Assembly (NCBI GenBank): GCA_023665475.1 | Contig: JAMPEB010000003.1 | Coordinates: forward strand, 124,001-188,000 | Source: Lachnoclostridium sp. | GTDB taxonomy: Bacteria; Bacillota; Clostridia; Lachnospirales; Lachnospiraceae | Length of the DNA: 64,000 nt | Reading direction: 5' to 3' | Shown: one piece after another, positions 36,569-44,847 of the stretch | Position numbering within the stretch: position 1 is the stretch's first letter | Layout: every line of letters starts with the position of its first letter | The notes under the pieces: model-generated | Told to the model about the DNA's origin: nothing | The model's input: only the letters and a program-made list of their open reading frames with translations | Database searches by the model: none | Made by a program: the position numbers and the translations under genes

Positions 36569-36628
36569 TTCAAGGTGCCAACTAGTTGGCGGTCTGAACT
36601 AGTTCAAGGTGCCAACTAGTTGGCGGTG
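36561..36628 (+). repeat. 34-bp tandem duplication with palindromes at the tyrA stop
   Basis: Two units (36561-36594 and 36595-36628) differ at one base. Each carries GAACTAGTTC and GCCAACTAGTTGGC palindromes. The first unit contains the tyrA stop codon. After the second unit GGTGGC and six T residues follow, so this is probably a duplicated terminator hairpin. Confidence 0.8.
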
Positions 36629-37158
36629 GCTTTTTTATGCCATATTTTTTCACACAGGCTGCATAGTAAAACACCGAAACCGCCCCCGCCGGTATCTAAC
36701 AACACATCCGTGAAGCATCCGTATCTGCCCGGCACAAAAAACTGGTGCAGCTCGTCTCCCGCCGCCGAGACAAATACCCATGCCAAGACAAGCAAATACA
36801 ACCCTCTGCCTCGCATCTTCCATGGCCGCCACATAATATACACTAAAATTCCCATGCATGCATATTCCATAAAATGAGCAAGCTTCCGAATGGGATGTTC
36901 AAAATAAATCGCCATTTCTTCCATAAAGATTTCGGACCATCTCCTGCCCGCCAAGGCATTGACAAACTCCACACATCTCTCGGAAATAAATCTGCTAAGA
37001 CCTCCAGATTCCTGTCCGTCCTGCTCCGAAAAGCTGAAAATAGCTATATACAAAAGAAAAAGAAACAAGGCTGCCACTACCGTGACCACCCGCTTCTTTT
37101 TCGTATTCCCTGTTTTTGGAGTATTTAATTTCTGTCTGTTTTTTGGTTTTTGTTTCAC
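36616..37158 (-). CDS. VanZ family membrane protein
   Basis: This 180-residue protein has four membrane helices (about 25-42, 88-105, 112-130 and 145-168). It carries the VanZ-type elements KLAHFMEYACMGILVY, a DELHQFFVPGR segment and DVLLDTGGGGFGV. VanZ itself gives low-level teicoplanin resistance, but most family members have unknown envelope roles. The N-terminus is Lys-rich. The start is a GTG at 37158 with a poor ribosome site. It is convergent with tyrA and 34 bp downstream of the PilZ gene. Confidence 0.85.
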   Translation of the reverse strand: MKQKPKNRQKLNTPKTGNTKKKRVVTVVAALFLFLLYIAIFSFSEQDGQESGGLSRFISERCVEFVNALAGRRWSEIFMEEMAIYFEHPIRKLAHFMEYACMGILVYIMWRPWKMRGRGLYLLVLAWVFVSAAGDELHQFFVPGRYGCFTDVLLDTGGGGFGVLLCSLCEKIWHKKATAN

Positions 37159-37192
37159 AATGTTTTAATTTACAATCCCATACTCAAAAATT

Positions 37193-37528
37193 TTATTCTT
37201 CGCTCTCGCTGACAACTCTGTATATTTCAATTTTAGAAGTGTCCATCTCCGGCATACCGATGAATACCGCACCGTGGTCATACACATCTCCCTTTAATTC
37301 TATCCTCGCAATCTGCAAAAAGGCATGTATCACTTCCTTCGTCCAAAGCGTAAGGTAAGACTCATATACCGTACCGATTTCCAATGCTTTCTTACAGTTG
37401 AATCCGATTCCACTCTTAGACACATCTGTCACTTCAATGGAAATCTCCTTTGGTTCTTCCCCATTCAAAGCCTTGAGCATAATTTTGGATTGTAATTCCA
37501 TTCTCTTGTTTTTTCTTCTTTCCTCCAT
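37193..37528 (-). CDS. PilZ domain protein
   Basis: This protein of about 111 residues is a single PilZ domain. It has the N-terminal arginine-type motif (ERRKNKR) and the DVSKSGIGF element, which together form the cyclic-di-GMP binding site (RxxxR and [D/N]xSxxG). It has no output domain, so it probably relays c-di-GMP to a partner. I chose the ATG at 37528 because GGAG lies 6 nt before it; longer starts at 37540 and a TTG at 37564 lack a site. No diguanylate cyclase is encoded nearby. Confidence 0.85.
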   Translation of the reverse strand: MEERRKNKRMELQSKIMLKALNGEEPKEISIEVTDVSKSGIGFNCKKALEIGTVYESYLTLWTKEVIHAFLQIARIELKGDVYDHGAVFIGMPEMDTSKIEIYRVVSESEE

Positions 37529-37760
37529 GGCTGTCTCCATTTCCGTGGTATTCTTTTGTTCCAAAATAAGTATATCATCATATTATTGTTTCTGCAAGTC
37601 CAACTTGCCCGGACCATGTTTTTCATCCCTTATAAGTGGTCATTTATAGTAAAAAGCAGAATCATCAAATGCTTTGTTATATATTCAATATGTCATAAGC
37701 CAATGCCTGCCTGAAAATCCGCAACATTTAAATCAATACAAACTTCCCACCGATTAAAAT

Positions 37761-37774
37761 GCCGCTTATGCGGC
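37761..37774 (+). repeat. AUG-CCG leader hairpin, copy 3
   Basis: GCCGC and GCGGC pair around TTAT. The element begins with ATGCCG and runs into GGAAAGAGAGG, the ribosome site of the AHH protein. In this copy the leader ATG is in frame with the gene. Confidence 0.7.
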
Positions 37775-37791
37775 GGAAAGAGAGGAAAAAT

Positions 37792-38208
37792 ATGAAACGA
37801 AGTAACCTGAGAGCAAATTATATCGAAGCACACGGAGAGGCAGCCGCAAGGAACAAACAGGCTCATCATGTGATTCCGGTGGAGATACTGAAAGAACTGT
37901 ATGACTGTACCGAAGCCGCCCTGCCCGAAACTTTTAATGAGGAATGGAACTGCCTGATGCTGCCCACGGAGCAATCGGCTGAGTTCGTCCATTGGGGCAG
38001 CCATCCATGGTATACCGAATTTATATGGTATCAAATCCGCAGCATAGGACAGGGAAATATCACTTTGGATACTTTAAAAACAGTAGCCGCAATCATCCGC
38101 ACATTCTGCGAGGAAAACATGGACCCTTTTATGCAAATGAAACTGGGCGGAAAAATCAATAATATTGCAGACTATGTAGAAATTGTACATTTTGTATATG
38201 ATGTCTAG
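37792..38208 (+). CDS. Stand-alone AHH/HNH-fold nuclease-like protein
   Basis: This 138-residue protein has NKQAHHVIPVEI (about residues 22-33), the pattern of AHH nucleases of the HNH/endonuclease VII group. A conserved Asn/Leu segment (WNCLMLP) and a later His pair (HWGSHPWYTEF) fit metal and active-site roles. AHH domains are best known as C-terminal toxin modules of polymorphic toxins; here it stands alone. There is no signal peptide, toxin trunk or evident immunity gene next door. The ATG at 37792 has GAGAGG; the earlier ATGs belong to the leader hairpin. Nuclease activity is inferred. Confidence 0.7.
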   Translation: MKRSNLRANYIEAHGEAAARNKQAHHVIPVEILKELYDCTEAALPETFNEEWNCLMLPTEQSAEFVHWGSHPWYTEFIWYQIRSIGQGNITLDTLKTVAAIIRTFCEENMDPFMQMKLGGKINNIADYVEIVHFVYDV

Positions 38209-38329
38209 GTAGCAGGGCACGGCATTGGCCAAAGACACATCATTACTTGTTTTGTGCCCGCGATACATGACACCAGAGTTTGCGAAGCAGTTCCTGTTGT
38301 ATGCATGGGTATAAACATAAAATTCGGCG

Positions 38330-39382
38330 TCATTGGATAAACATCGCATCCCCGAAACTAAAAAAGCGGTATTGCTCCCGTATGGCTTCCTCATACGCCG
38401 CAAGCACATTTTCCCTGCCTGCAAGCGCCGACACCAGCATCACAAGAGTGGACTCCGGCAGATGAAAATTCGTTATCAGTCCGTCCAACACTTTAAAACG
38501 ATACCCCGGATAAATAAAAATCTCCGTATAATCACAGCCGGGCTGCACCACTCCGTTTTCATCCGCTGCGCTCTCAACGGTGCGGCAGCTTGTAGTTCCC
38601 ACACAGATGATTCTGCCGCCTCTTTCCTTGGTCTGATTAATGGTTTTGGCGGCATCCTCCGTCACCTGATAATATTCCGAATGCATATGGTGATTCAACA
38701 GATTTTCTTCTTTTACCGGGCGAAAGGTGCCAAGCCCCACATGAAGGGTCACATAGGCGGTTTTCACCCCTTTTTCCTCAATCCGCTTAAGCAGTTCTCC
38801 GGTAAAATGCAATCCTGCGGTAGGGGCCGCCGCCGAGCCGTCATACTTGGCATAGACGGTCTGATAGCGGTTTTTATCCTTTAATTTGTGTGTGATATAA
38901 GGAGGCAGGGGCATTTCCCCCAAACGGTCCAGCACTTCCTCAAAAATTCCGTCATACGCAAACCGAATCAGACGATTGCCCTCTTCCACAATTTCCAGTA
39001 TTTTGGCCCTGAGAAGTCCGTCTCCGAATGTCAAACAATTGCCGGGTCTGCATTTTTTACCGGGACGCACCAGAGTTTCCCACACATCCCCTTCCCTTCG
39101 CTTTAAAAGAAGCACTTCCACATGGGCGCCGGTGCCTTCCCTCTCTCCCAGAAGCCTTGCGGGAATGACCTTTGTGTTATTTAATACCAGACAGTCTCCC
39201 GGCTCAAGATAATCCGCAATCTCCTTAAAAATATGATGGGATGTTTCCCCGGTATGCCTGTTAAGCACCAACAGCCGGGAAGCTGATCTGTCCTCCAGCG
39301 GGTCCTGCGCAATCAGCTCCTTAGGAAGTTCAAAGAAAAAATCCGATTTTTTTAATTCTGTCCGTTCCCCGGAATCTGCCAT
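38330..39382 (-). CDS. queA: tRNA preQ1-34 S-adenosylmethionine ribosyltransferase-isomerase
   Basis: This 350-residue QueA makes epoxyqueuosine in tRNA by transferring the ribose of SAM to preQ1 at position 34. It shows the conserved [14 protein letters not shown] opening, [13 protein letters not shown] (about residue 70), ALHF-like AGLHFT and [10 protein letters not shown] (about 210). It ends with [12 protein letters not shown]. No other queuosine gene is in the window, although tgt often follows queA. The 120 bp between it and the AHH gene holds no gene and no clear terminator. Confidence 0.97.
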   Translation of the reverse strand: MADSGERTELKKSDFFFELPKELIAQDPLEDRSASRLLVLNRHTGETSHHIFKEIADYLEPGDCLVLNNTKVIPARLLGEREGTGAHVEVLLLKRREGDVWETLVRPGKKCRPGNCLTFGDGLLRAKILEIVEEGNRLIRFAYDGIFEEVLDRLGEMPLPPYITHKLKDKNRYQTVYAKYDGSAAAPTAGLHFTGELLKRIEEKGVKTAYVTLHVGLGTFRPVKEENLLNHHMHSEYYQVTEDAAKTINQTKERGGRIICVGTTSCRTVESAADENGVVQPGCDYTEIFIYPGYRFKVLDGLITNFHLPESTLVMLVSALAGRENVLAAYEEAIREQYRFFSFGDAMFIQ

Positions 39383-39440
39383 CTGTCAGTACCCCTTCTC
39401 TTTCCTGTAATTTACATCGGACAAGGTTTGCGAAACTCCA

Positions 39441-40895
39441 TTACAAAGATGCCCCTTCCACAAACGCCCGATAACCTCTGTAAGTCTCATACACATCCGC
39501 CTTGCTGGTAGCTTCCCATGGAGCATGCATATTTAACACGGCAACGCCGCTGTCAATCACATTCATGCCATATCTGGCGAGAATATAAGCGATGGTGCCT
39601 CCACCGCCCAAATCCACCTTTCCCAATTCCGCAGTCTGGAAATTAATCTCCTGTTTTGCAAAAATATCGCGGATATGCGCAATATATTCCGCATTGGCGT
39701 CATTGGAGCCGGACTTTCCCCTGGAGCCGGTAAATTTGTTAAATACCATACCGCCGCCCAGATATGCTACATTTTTCTTGTCAAAACTTGCCGCATAAGC
39801 GGGGTCATAAGCGCTGCTTACATCGGAAGACAACATACAACTGTGGGACAGGCATCTTCTCAATTTTAATTCGCTGTACTCCCCTGTCAGATTCATCACT
39901 TCCGCAACAGCGTTCTCAAAGAAATGGGATTTCATTCCGGTAGCGCCCACAGAGCCGATTTCCTCCTTATCCACCAGAATACAGCACATGGTGCGCTGCG
40001 TCTGCTTTGTGTCAAGCATAGCTTTTAAGGAAGTAAATGCGCAGACTCTGTCATCCTGACCGTAAGCAAGAATCATGCTGCGGTCAAAGCCGGCTTCCCT
40101 TGCCTTTCCGGCAGGCACTACTTCCAGCTCCGCAGAGAGAAAATCCTCTTCCTCAAAACCGTAATTTTCTTTCAGAATCTCCAAAATGCCCGCCTTTACG
40201 GCGTCCTTGGCTGCATTCTTTTCCTCACCGGATTCCCTGTCATCTTTGGCGTTTTTGTCTTTTTTACCGTCTTTTTTCTTTTCGATTATCAGAGGTTTAT
40301 TGCCGATAATAATATCAAGAGCCTCACCTTCAATCACCTTTGACGCCTTTTTTTCAAGCTGTTCCTGCGCCAGATGGATCAACAGATCCGACACAAAAAA
40401 TACAGGGTCATCCTCATCCTCTCCCACATTGATTTCCACCACAGCGCCGTCTTTTGTCACCACCACGCCGTGAATGGCAAGAGGAATGGTCACCCACTGA
40501 TATTTCTTTACTCCGCCGTAATAATGGGTATCCAGATAGGCAAAACCGCCATCCTCATAAAGCGGATTCTGCTTTACATCCAGCCTCGGACTGTCAATAT
40601 GGGCGCCCAGAATATTCATGCCTTCCTCCATGGGCCGCTCTCCTATCTGAAACATAACAATGGATTTATTCATCCATACGCTGTATACTTTATCGCCGGG
40701 CTTCAAATTTACCTGACTGTTCACAAGACTGTCCAATTCCCTATAACCGGCAGCTTCCACGGTATTTACAATCGTATCGATGCATTCTCTTTCCGTTTTG
40801 CCCTCGTCTAAAAATGTCCGGTATTCCTGACAGAGCTTCTCCAATTTTTTCAGATGCTTTGCATCATACATTTCCCAAGTGTTTTTCTTCTCCAT
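39441..40895 (-). CDS. M18 family aminopeptidase
   Basis: This 484-residue zinc aminopeptidase of the aspartyl/aminopeptidase I family has GAHIDSPRLD (first metal His, about residue 100), a DKEEIGSVGATG block with the general base Glu (about 310) and HAPWEATSKADVYET near the C-terminus. An insertion rich in Lys/Asp/Glu (about 200-235) is not typical and may be a flexible loop. It releases N-terminal residues from peptides in the cytoplasm. It lies 42 bp after pheT. A leader hairpin of the AUG-CCG family sits before its ribosome site. Confidence 0.93.
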   Translation of the reverse strand: MEKKNTWEMYDAKHLKKLEKLCQEYRTFLDEGKTERECIDTIVNTVEAAGYRELDSLVNSQVNLKPGDKVYSVWMNKSIVMFQIGERPMEEGMNILGAHIDSPRLDVKQNPLYEDGGFAYLDTHYYGGVKKYQWVTIPLAIHGVVVTKDGAVVEINVGEDEDDPVFFVSDLLIHLAQEQLEKKASKVIEGEALDIIIGNKPLIIEKKKDGKKDKNAKDDRESGEEKNAAKDAVKAGILEILKENYGFEEEDFLSAELEVVPAGKAREAGFDRSMILAYGQDDRVCAFTSLKAMLDTKQTQRTMCCILVDKEEIGSVGATGMKSHFFENAVAEVMNLTGEYSELKLRRCLSHSCMLSSDVSSAYDPAYAASFDKKNVAYLGGGMVFNKFTGSRGKSGSNDANAEYIAHIRDIFAKQEINFQTAELGKVDLGGGGTIAYILARYGMNVIDSGVAVLNMHAPWEATSKADVYETYRGYRAFVEGASL

Positions 40896-40910
40896 ATTTC
40901 CTCACAATCC

Positions 40911-40924
40911 GCCGCCCAAACGGC
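40911..40924 (-). repeat. AUG-CCG leader hairpin, copy 4
   Basis: On the minus strand GCCGTTTGGGCGGC forms a short hairpin, followed by GGATTGTGAGG and the aminopeptidase start. It begins with ATGCCG, as in the other copies. Confidence 0.65.
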
Positions 40925-40937
40925 ATATTTTCACAAT

Positions 40938-43367
40938 CTATCCTCTTAATTCTATCCCCATCTGCTCCAAACCATTCAAAATCTTTTTCATGACCGTGGT
41001 AATGTCGTTCTCTTCCAAGGTCCTGTCCTTTGCCCTGAAAGTAAGGGAATAAGCAATGGACTTATATCCCTCTTTAATCTGGCTTCCCTCATAAATATCA
41101 AAGAGCTCATAGGACTCCAAAATCTTCCCGCCTCTTTGTTCAATCAGGCGCTCAATCTCTCCCGCCAGAATCTCCTTGGGCACTACCATGCTCAAGTCCC
41201 TGCTGACAGCCGGGAATCTGGCAATCCCTTCATATTTTCTGTCAAAAGTAGTAAAAGGAAGCAGAGCCGGCATATCAATCACCGCCACATAAGCCTTGGT
41301 TCCGATACCATAATTGTCCGCCACTTCGGGATGTACTTCGCCGAGATATCCCACCGTTACGCCCTCATAAACCACCGATGCCTGCCTGCCGGGATGAAGG
41401 AAGGGCTTTCCTGCTTTGGGGTCATATTCTCTTTTCTTTCCCATGCCGACGCTGTCAAAAAATTCTTCCAGCACCCCTTTCATGGTAAAGAAATCCCCCT
41501 CCCCGAAAAATCCCAGAGTAAACTGCATTCTCTCGTCCACATAATCCGTCACGGGCAGCTCCTTAGGCAGATAAATATTGCCCAGCTCATACAATTTTAC
41601 ATTTTTGTTGCGGCGGTTATAATTGGTGGCAAGACTGCTTAACATCCCGTTTAAGGAAATGGTTCTCATAATCGAGAAATCCTCCCCCAAAGGATTGGAG
41701 ATGGTCACAGTCCGGCGCAGTTCATCATCCGCCGGTATCAATAGTTTGTCAAAAACCTTGGGACTCTCAAAGGAATAGTTCATCCCTTGGGAGAAACCGC
41801 AGTATTCCGCAATATCCCTTGCTTTCTGCTCAATGCGCAGCTTGTAGGAAAGACCTCCCGTGGTTGCCTCACCGCTTGGCAGGGTGGTAGGAATCTTGTC
41901 ATAACCGTAAAATCTTGCCACTTCCTCGGCAATATCCGCACTTCCCACCAAATCCTGACGGAAGGAGGGAATCTCCAAGCATACATCGCCGCCGCTGTTT
42001 GTAATTACCTTGATAGCAAGGCGTTCAAACATTTCAAGCATATCCTCTTTGGAAATATCCGTTCCCAAGAGCCTGTTGTATTTCTCCGGCTCAAAAGGCA
42101 GCATGCGCAGGGGCTCAAGGGGAGCTTTTACATCCACCATGCCGCCCACTACCTCGCCGCAGCCAAGCTCTTCAATCAACTGGCAGGCGCGGTTAATGGC
42201 TTCTTTTGCGCATCTGGGGTCCAGACCCTTTTCAAACTTGCCGGAAGCATCCGTGCGAAGCCCGATTCTTTTTGCCGATTTACGGATATTTGCACCGTTA
42301 AAGGTTGCCGCCTCAAATAAAACGGTGTGCACATCATCCGTAATCTTGGAATTTTCACCGCCCATGATTCCCGCTATGCCGATTTCCTTTTCCGCATCGC
42401 AGATCATCAGGATTTCGCTGTCCATTTTGCGCATCTGACCGTCCAAGGTCTGGAACTCATCCCCGTCTTTCGCACGGCGCACGATAATCTTTTTCCCGGC
42501 TACGGTATCCAAATCAAATGCATGCATCGGCTGACCATACTCTTCCATCACATAATTGGTGATATCCACCAGATTGTTGATGGGACGGATGCCGCTTGCG
42601 GCAAGCCTTCTCTGCATCCATTCGGGAGAAGGCGCAATCTTAATATTCTTGCAGACTCTTGCGCAGTATCTTGTGCATAAATCGGCGTCTTCCACCTCTA
42701 CGCTGACATAGTTATTGACATCTTCCCCATTGCCTGTCTCTTTCACCACAGGGGGAAGAAAAGGCTTTCTGAAAGTTGCGGCTGCTTCCCTTGCAATACC
42801 CAGCACACTGTAGCAGTCCACGCGGTTGCTGGTTACCTCATACTCAAATACCGTGTCATGAAGTCCTAAAATCTCCACGGCATCCGCTCCCACTTCCGTA
42901 TCCTGCGGGAAAATATAAATTCCCATTTCCGGCGCTTCCGGATACATATTTCTGTCGGAGCCAAGCTCTTCGATGGAACACATCATACCGTTAGATTCCA
43001 CTCCCCTGAGTTTCCCCGCTTTGATTACAATGCCCTCCTCAGGTAACGGTCCGCCGTCATGTCCTCCCGCAACCTTTCCGCCGTCAAGCACTACCGGAAC
43101 CTTATCTCCCACTTTTACATTAGGCGCTCCCGTCACGATTTGAATGGTTTCGCTTCCAATATTTACCTGACAGACAATCAGCTTATCCGCGTCGGGATGC
43201 TTCTCAATGGAAACAATCTGCCCTACTACTATCTTTTCCAGATTCTTATCTTTTCTTTCATAACCCTCTACTTTTGTCCCTGTGAGGGTCATTGCATCAC
43301 GATACTCCTGATCGGTACAGTCAAGCTCCGGTACATATGCTTTAATCCATGATAATGCAGTGTTCAT
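40938..43367 (-). CDS. pheT: Phenylalanyl-tRNA synthetase beta subunit
   Basis: This 809-residue subunit has the full domain set: an N-terminal tRNA-binding OB domain (about 40-150), B3/4 editing (about 210-390), B5 (about 405-480), a synthetase-like core and the C-terminal ferredoxin-like anticodon-binding domain (about 715-809). It forms the (alpha-beta)2 enzyme with PheS and hydrolyses mischarged Tyr-tRNA. It is 27 bp after pheS in the T-box-controlled operon. Confidence 0.98.
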   Translation of the reverse strand: MNTALSWIKAYVPELDCTDQEYRDAMTLTGTKVEGYERKDKNLEKIVVGQIVSIEKHPDADKLIVCQVNIGSETIQIVTGAPNVKVGDKVPVVLDGGKVAGGHDGGPLPEEGIVIKAGKLRGVESNGMMCSIEELGSDRNMYPEAPEMGIYIFPQDTEVGADAVEILGLHDTVFEYEVTSNRVDCYSVLGIAREAAATFRKPFLPPVVKETGNGEDVNNYVSVEVEDADLCTRYCARVCKNIKIAPSPEWMQRRLAASGIRPINNLVDITNYVMEEYGQPMHAFDLDTVAGKKIIVRRAKDGDEFQTLDGQMRKMDSEILMICDAEKEIGIAGIMGGENSKITDDVHTVLFEAATFNGANIRKSAKRIGLRTDASGKFEKGLDPRCAKEAINRACQLIEELGCGEVVGGMVDVKAPLEPLRMLPFEPEKYNRLLGTDISKEDMLEMFERLAIKVITNSGGDVCLEIPSFRQDLVGSADIAEEVARFYGYDKIPTTLPSGEATTGGLSYKLRIEQKARDIAEYCGFSQGMNYSFESPKVFDKLLIPADDELRRTVTISNPLGEDFSIMRTISLNGMLSSLATNYNRRNKNVKLYELGNIYLPKELPVTDYVDERMQFTLGFFGEGDFFTMKGVLEEFFDSVGMGKKREYDPKAGKPFLHPGRQASVVYEGVTVGYLGEVHPEVADNYGIGTKAYVAVIDMPALLPFTTFDRKYEGIARFPAVSRDLSMVVPKEILAGEIERLIEQRGGKILESYELFDIYEGSQIKEGYKSIAYSLTFRAKDRTLEENDITTVMKKILNGLEQMGIELRG

Positions 43368-43394
43368 AAGTTTTCTCCTTTTTTATAACTTCAC

Positions 43395-44414
43395 TTAAAA
43401 CTGTCTTAAGAAACGAATATCATTCTCATACAAAAGGCGCATATCGTCAATTTCATATTTTAACAGCGCAATACGCTCAAGTCCCACACCAAATGCAAAT
43501 CCCGTGTACTTCTCCGGGTCGATTTTGCTCATTTCCAGCACATGGGGATGCACCATACCGCAGCCCAAAATCTCAATCCAGCCCTCGCCTTTACAAAAAC
43601 GGCAGCCTTTTCCTCCGCATTTAAAGCAGCTCACATCCATCTCCGCGCTGGGTTCCGTAAACGGGAAATGGTGGGGTCTGAACTTCACCCTGGTATCCTC
43701 CCCAAACATCTCTCTTGCAAACTCTGCAAGGGTTCCCTTTAAATCCGCAAATGTAATGTTTTTATCAATCACAAGCCCTTCTATCTGATGGAAGGAAGGG
43801 GAATGAGTGGCATCCACCTCATCGGCTCTGAACACCCTGCCCGGAGCAATCATGCGGATGGGAAGCTTCCCGCTCTCCATCTCATGCACCTGTACGCCGG
43901 AAGTCTGGGTGCGCAGAAGAATATCCCCATTAATATAAAAGGTATCCTGTTCATCCTTCGCCGGATGGTCCGCCGGAATATTCAGCGCTTCAAAATTATA
44001 ATAATCCTTCTCCACTTCGGGACCTTCCACCACCTCATATCCCATGCCTATAAAGATGCGCTCCACCTCTTCCAAGGCAATGGTATTGGGATGTCTGTGT
44101 CCGATTTCCGCTTTCTTTGCGGGAAGCGTCACATCTATGGTTTCCGCTTTGATTTTTGCTTCCCTCACAGCCTTCTCCATCTTTATCTTTGTTTCATCCA
44201 GCATTTTCTCGATTTCGGCTCTGGCGTCGTTCACCCACTGCCCTACTTTAGGTCTGTCCTCCAGAGCAACTTCTTTCATGGACTTTAACACATTGGTAAG
44301 CTCTCCTTTTTTACCCAGAATGCTCACCCTGATTTCATTCAGTTTTTCGGTGCTGTCACACTCTTTAATCTGCTGAATCACCTGTTCCTTGATTTTGTCC
44401 AGTTTCTCTTTCAT
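43395..44414 (-). CDS. pheS: Phenylalanyl-tRNA synthetase alpha subunit
   Basis: This 339-residue class II catalytic subunit has an N-terminal coiled coil (about 1-85) and the catalytic domain with motif 1 (GHRHPNT), motif 2 (FRADEVDATHSPSFHQIEG) and motif 3 (GFAFGVGLERIALLKY). A Cys-containing insert (CFKCGGKGCRFCKGEGW, about 260-276) may bind zinc, as in several bacterial PheS. Translation starts at 44414 after GAGAGG, right behind a leader hairpin. Expression is controlled by the T-box upstream. Confidence 0.98.
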   Translation of the reverse strand: MKEKLDKIKEQVIQQIKECDSTEKLNEIRVSILGKKGELTNVLKSMKEVALEDRPKVGQWVNDARAEIEKMLDETKIKMEKAVREAKIKAETIDVTLPAKKAEIGHRHPNTIALEEVERIFIGMGYEVVEGPEVEKDYYNFEALNIPADHPAKDEQDTFYINGDILLRTQTSGVQVHEMESGKLPIRMIAPGRVFRADEVDATHSPSFHQIEGLVIDKNITFADLKGTLAEFAREMFGEDTRVKFRPHHFPFTEPSAEMDVSCFKCGGKGCRFCKGEGWIEILGCGMVHPHVLEMSKIDPEKYTGFAFGVGLERIALLKYEIDDMRLLYENDIRFLRQF

Positions 44415-44430
44415 ATTTTCCTCTCATTCC

Positions 44431-44444
44431 GCCGCGCAAACGGC
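44431..44444 (-). repeat. AUG-CCG leader hairpin, copy 5
   Basis: On the minus strand GCCGTTTGCGCGGC is followed by GGAATGAGAGG, almost identical to the copy before the coiled-coil gene at 10138. Its ATGCCG opens an 11-codon frame that ends in a TGA overlapping the pheS start codon. Confidence 0.75.
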
Positions 44445-44533
44445 ATTTTAATCAGCGGGACTCCTTTCTCCCTGCTCATGCGCCGAACGCTGCCAGCTCT
44501 GCAGGCATATTGCATCCGAATTGTCCGTGCGCA

Positions 44534-44812
44534 TAAAAAAGTCCCCGTTGCAAAGCAACAAGGGACGAAATCTCCGCGGTACCACCCTGATTCCTATTGT
44601 GATAATAGGCTCTCATTTGCACTTAACGCGCGCCCACGTTCCGAACTACAGTCTGCATCCGCCGAAAACACGGTACAGATTTCTTTCGGACGGCTCCGGT
44701 GGGAAATTCAAGAAATTATCTGAACCTGAGGAAGTTCTCAGCCGGTCTCTCCCTCTCTCTGTAAGGAAAATAATCCTCTACTGTGCACCATCAATGCCTT
44801 TTTCTATACACT
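44534..44812 (-). promoter_or_regulatory. T-box riboswitch of pheST
   Basis: The minus-strand leader carries the T-box core AGGGTGGTACCGCGG (44574-44588). A terminator follows with arms GTCCC.TTGTTGC and GCAACGGGGAC (44541-44566) and six T residues. An AGAGAGGGAG-type stem I segment lies near 44750. Uncharged tRNA-Phe should pair with the core and prevent termination. UUC triplets for the specifier are present in stem I, but I cannot fix which one is read without folding. The 407-bp gap is otherwise explained by this leader. Confidence 0.95.
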
Positions 44813-44818
44813 TTCTAC

Positions 44819-44847
44819 ATTTTAATGAGTTTTATATAAAATGTCAA
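44819..44847 (-). promoter_or_regulatory. Promoter of the pheST T-box transcript
   Basis: A perfect TTGACA (44842-44847) and TAAAAT (44819-44824) are 17 bp apart, placed inside the last codons of the GT-C gene upstream. Confidence 0.75.

Noticed and set aside
44534..44812. Fixed specifier codon for the T-box
   Set aside because: Several UUC triplets occur in the stem I region; without folding I cannot say which is the specifier, so no position is given.
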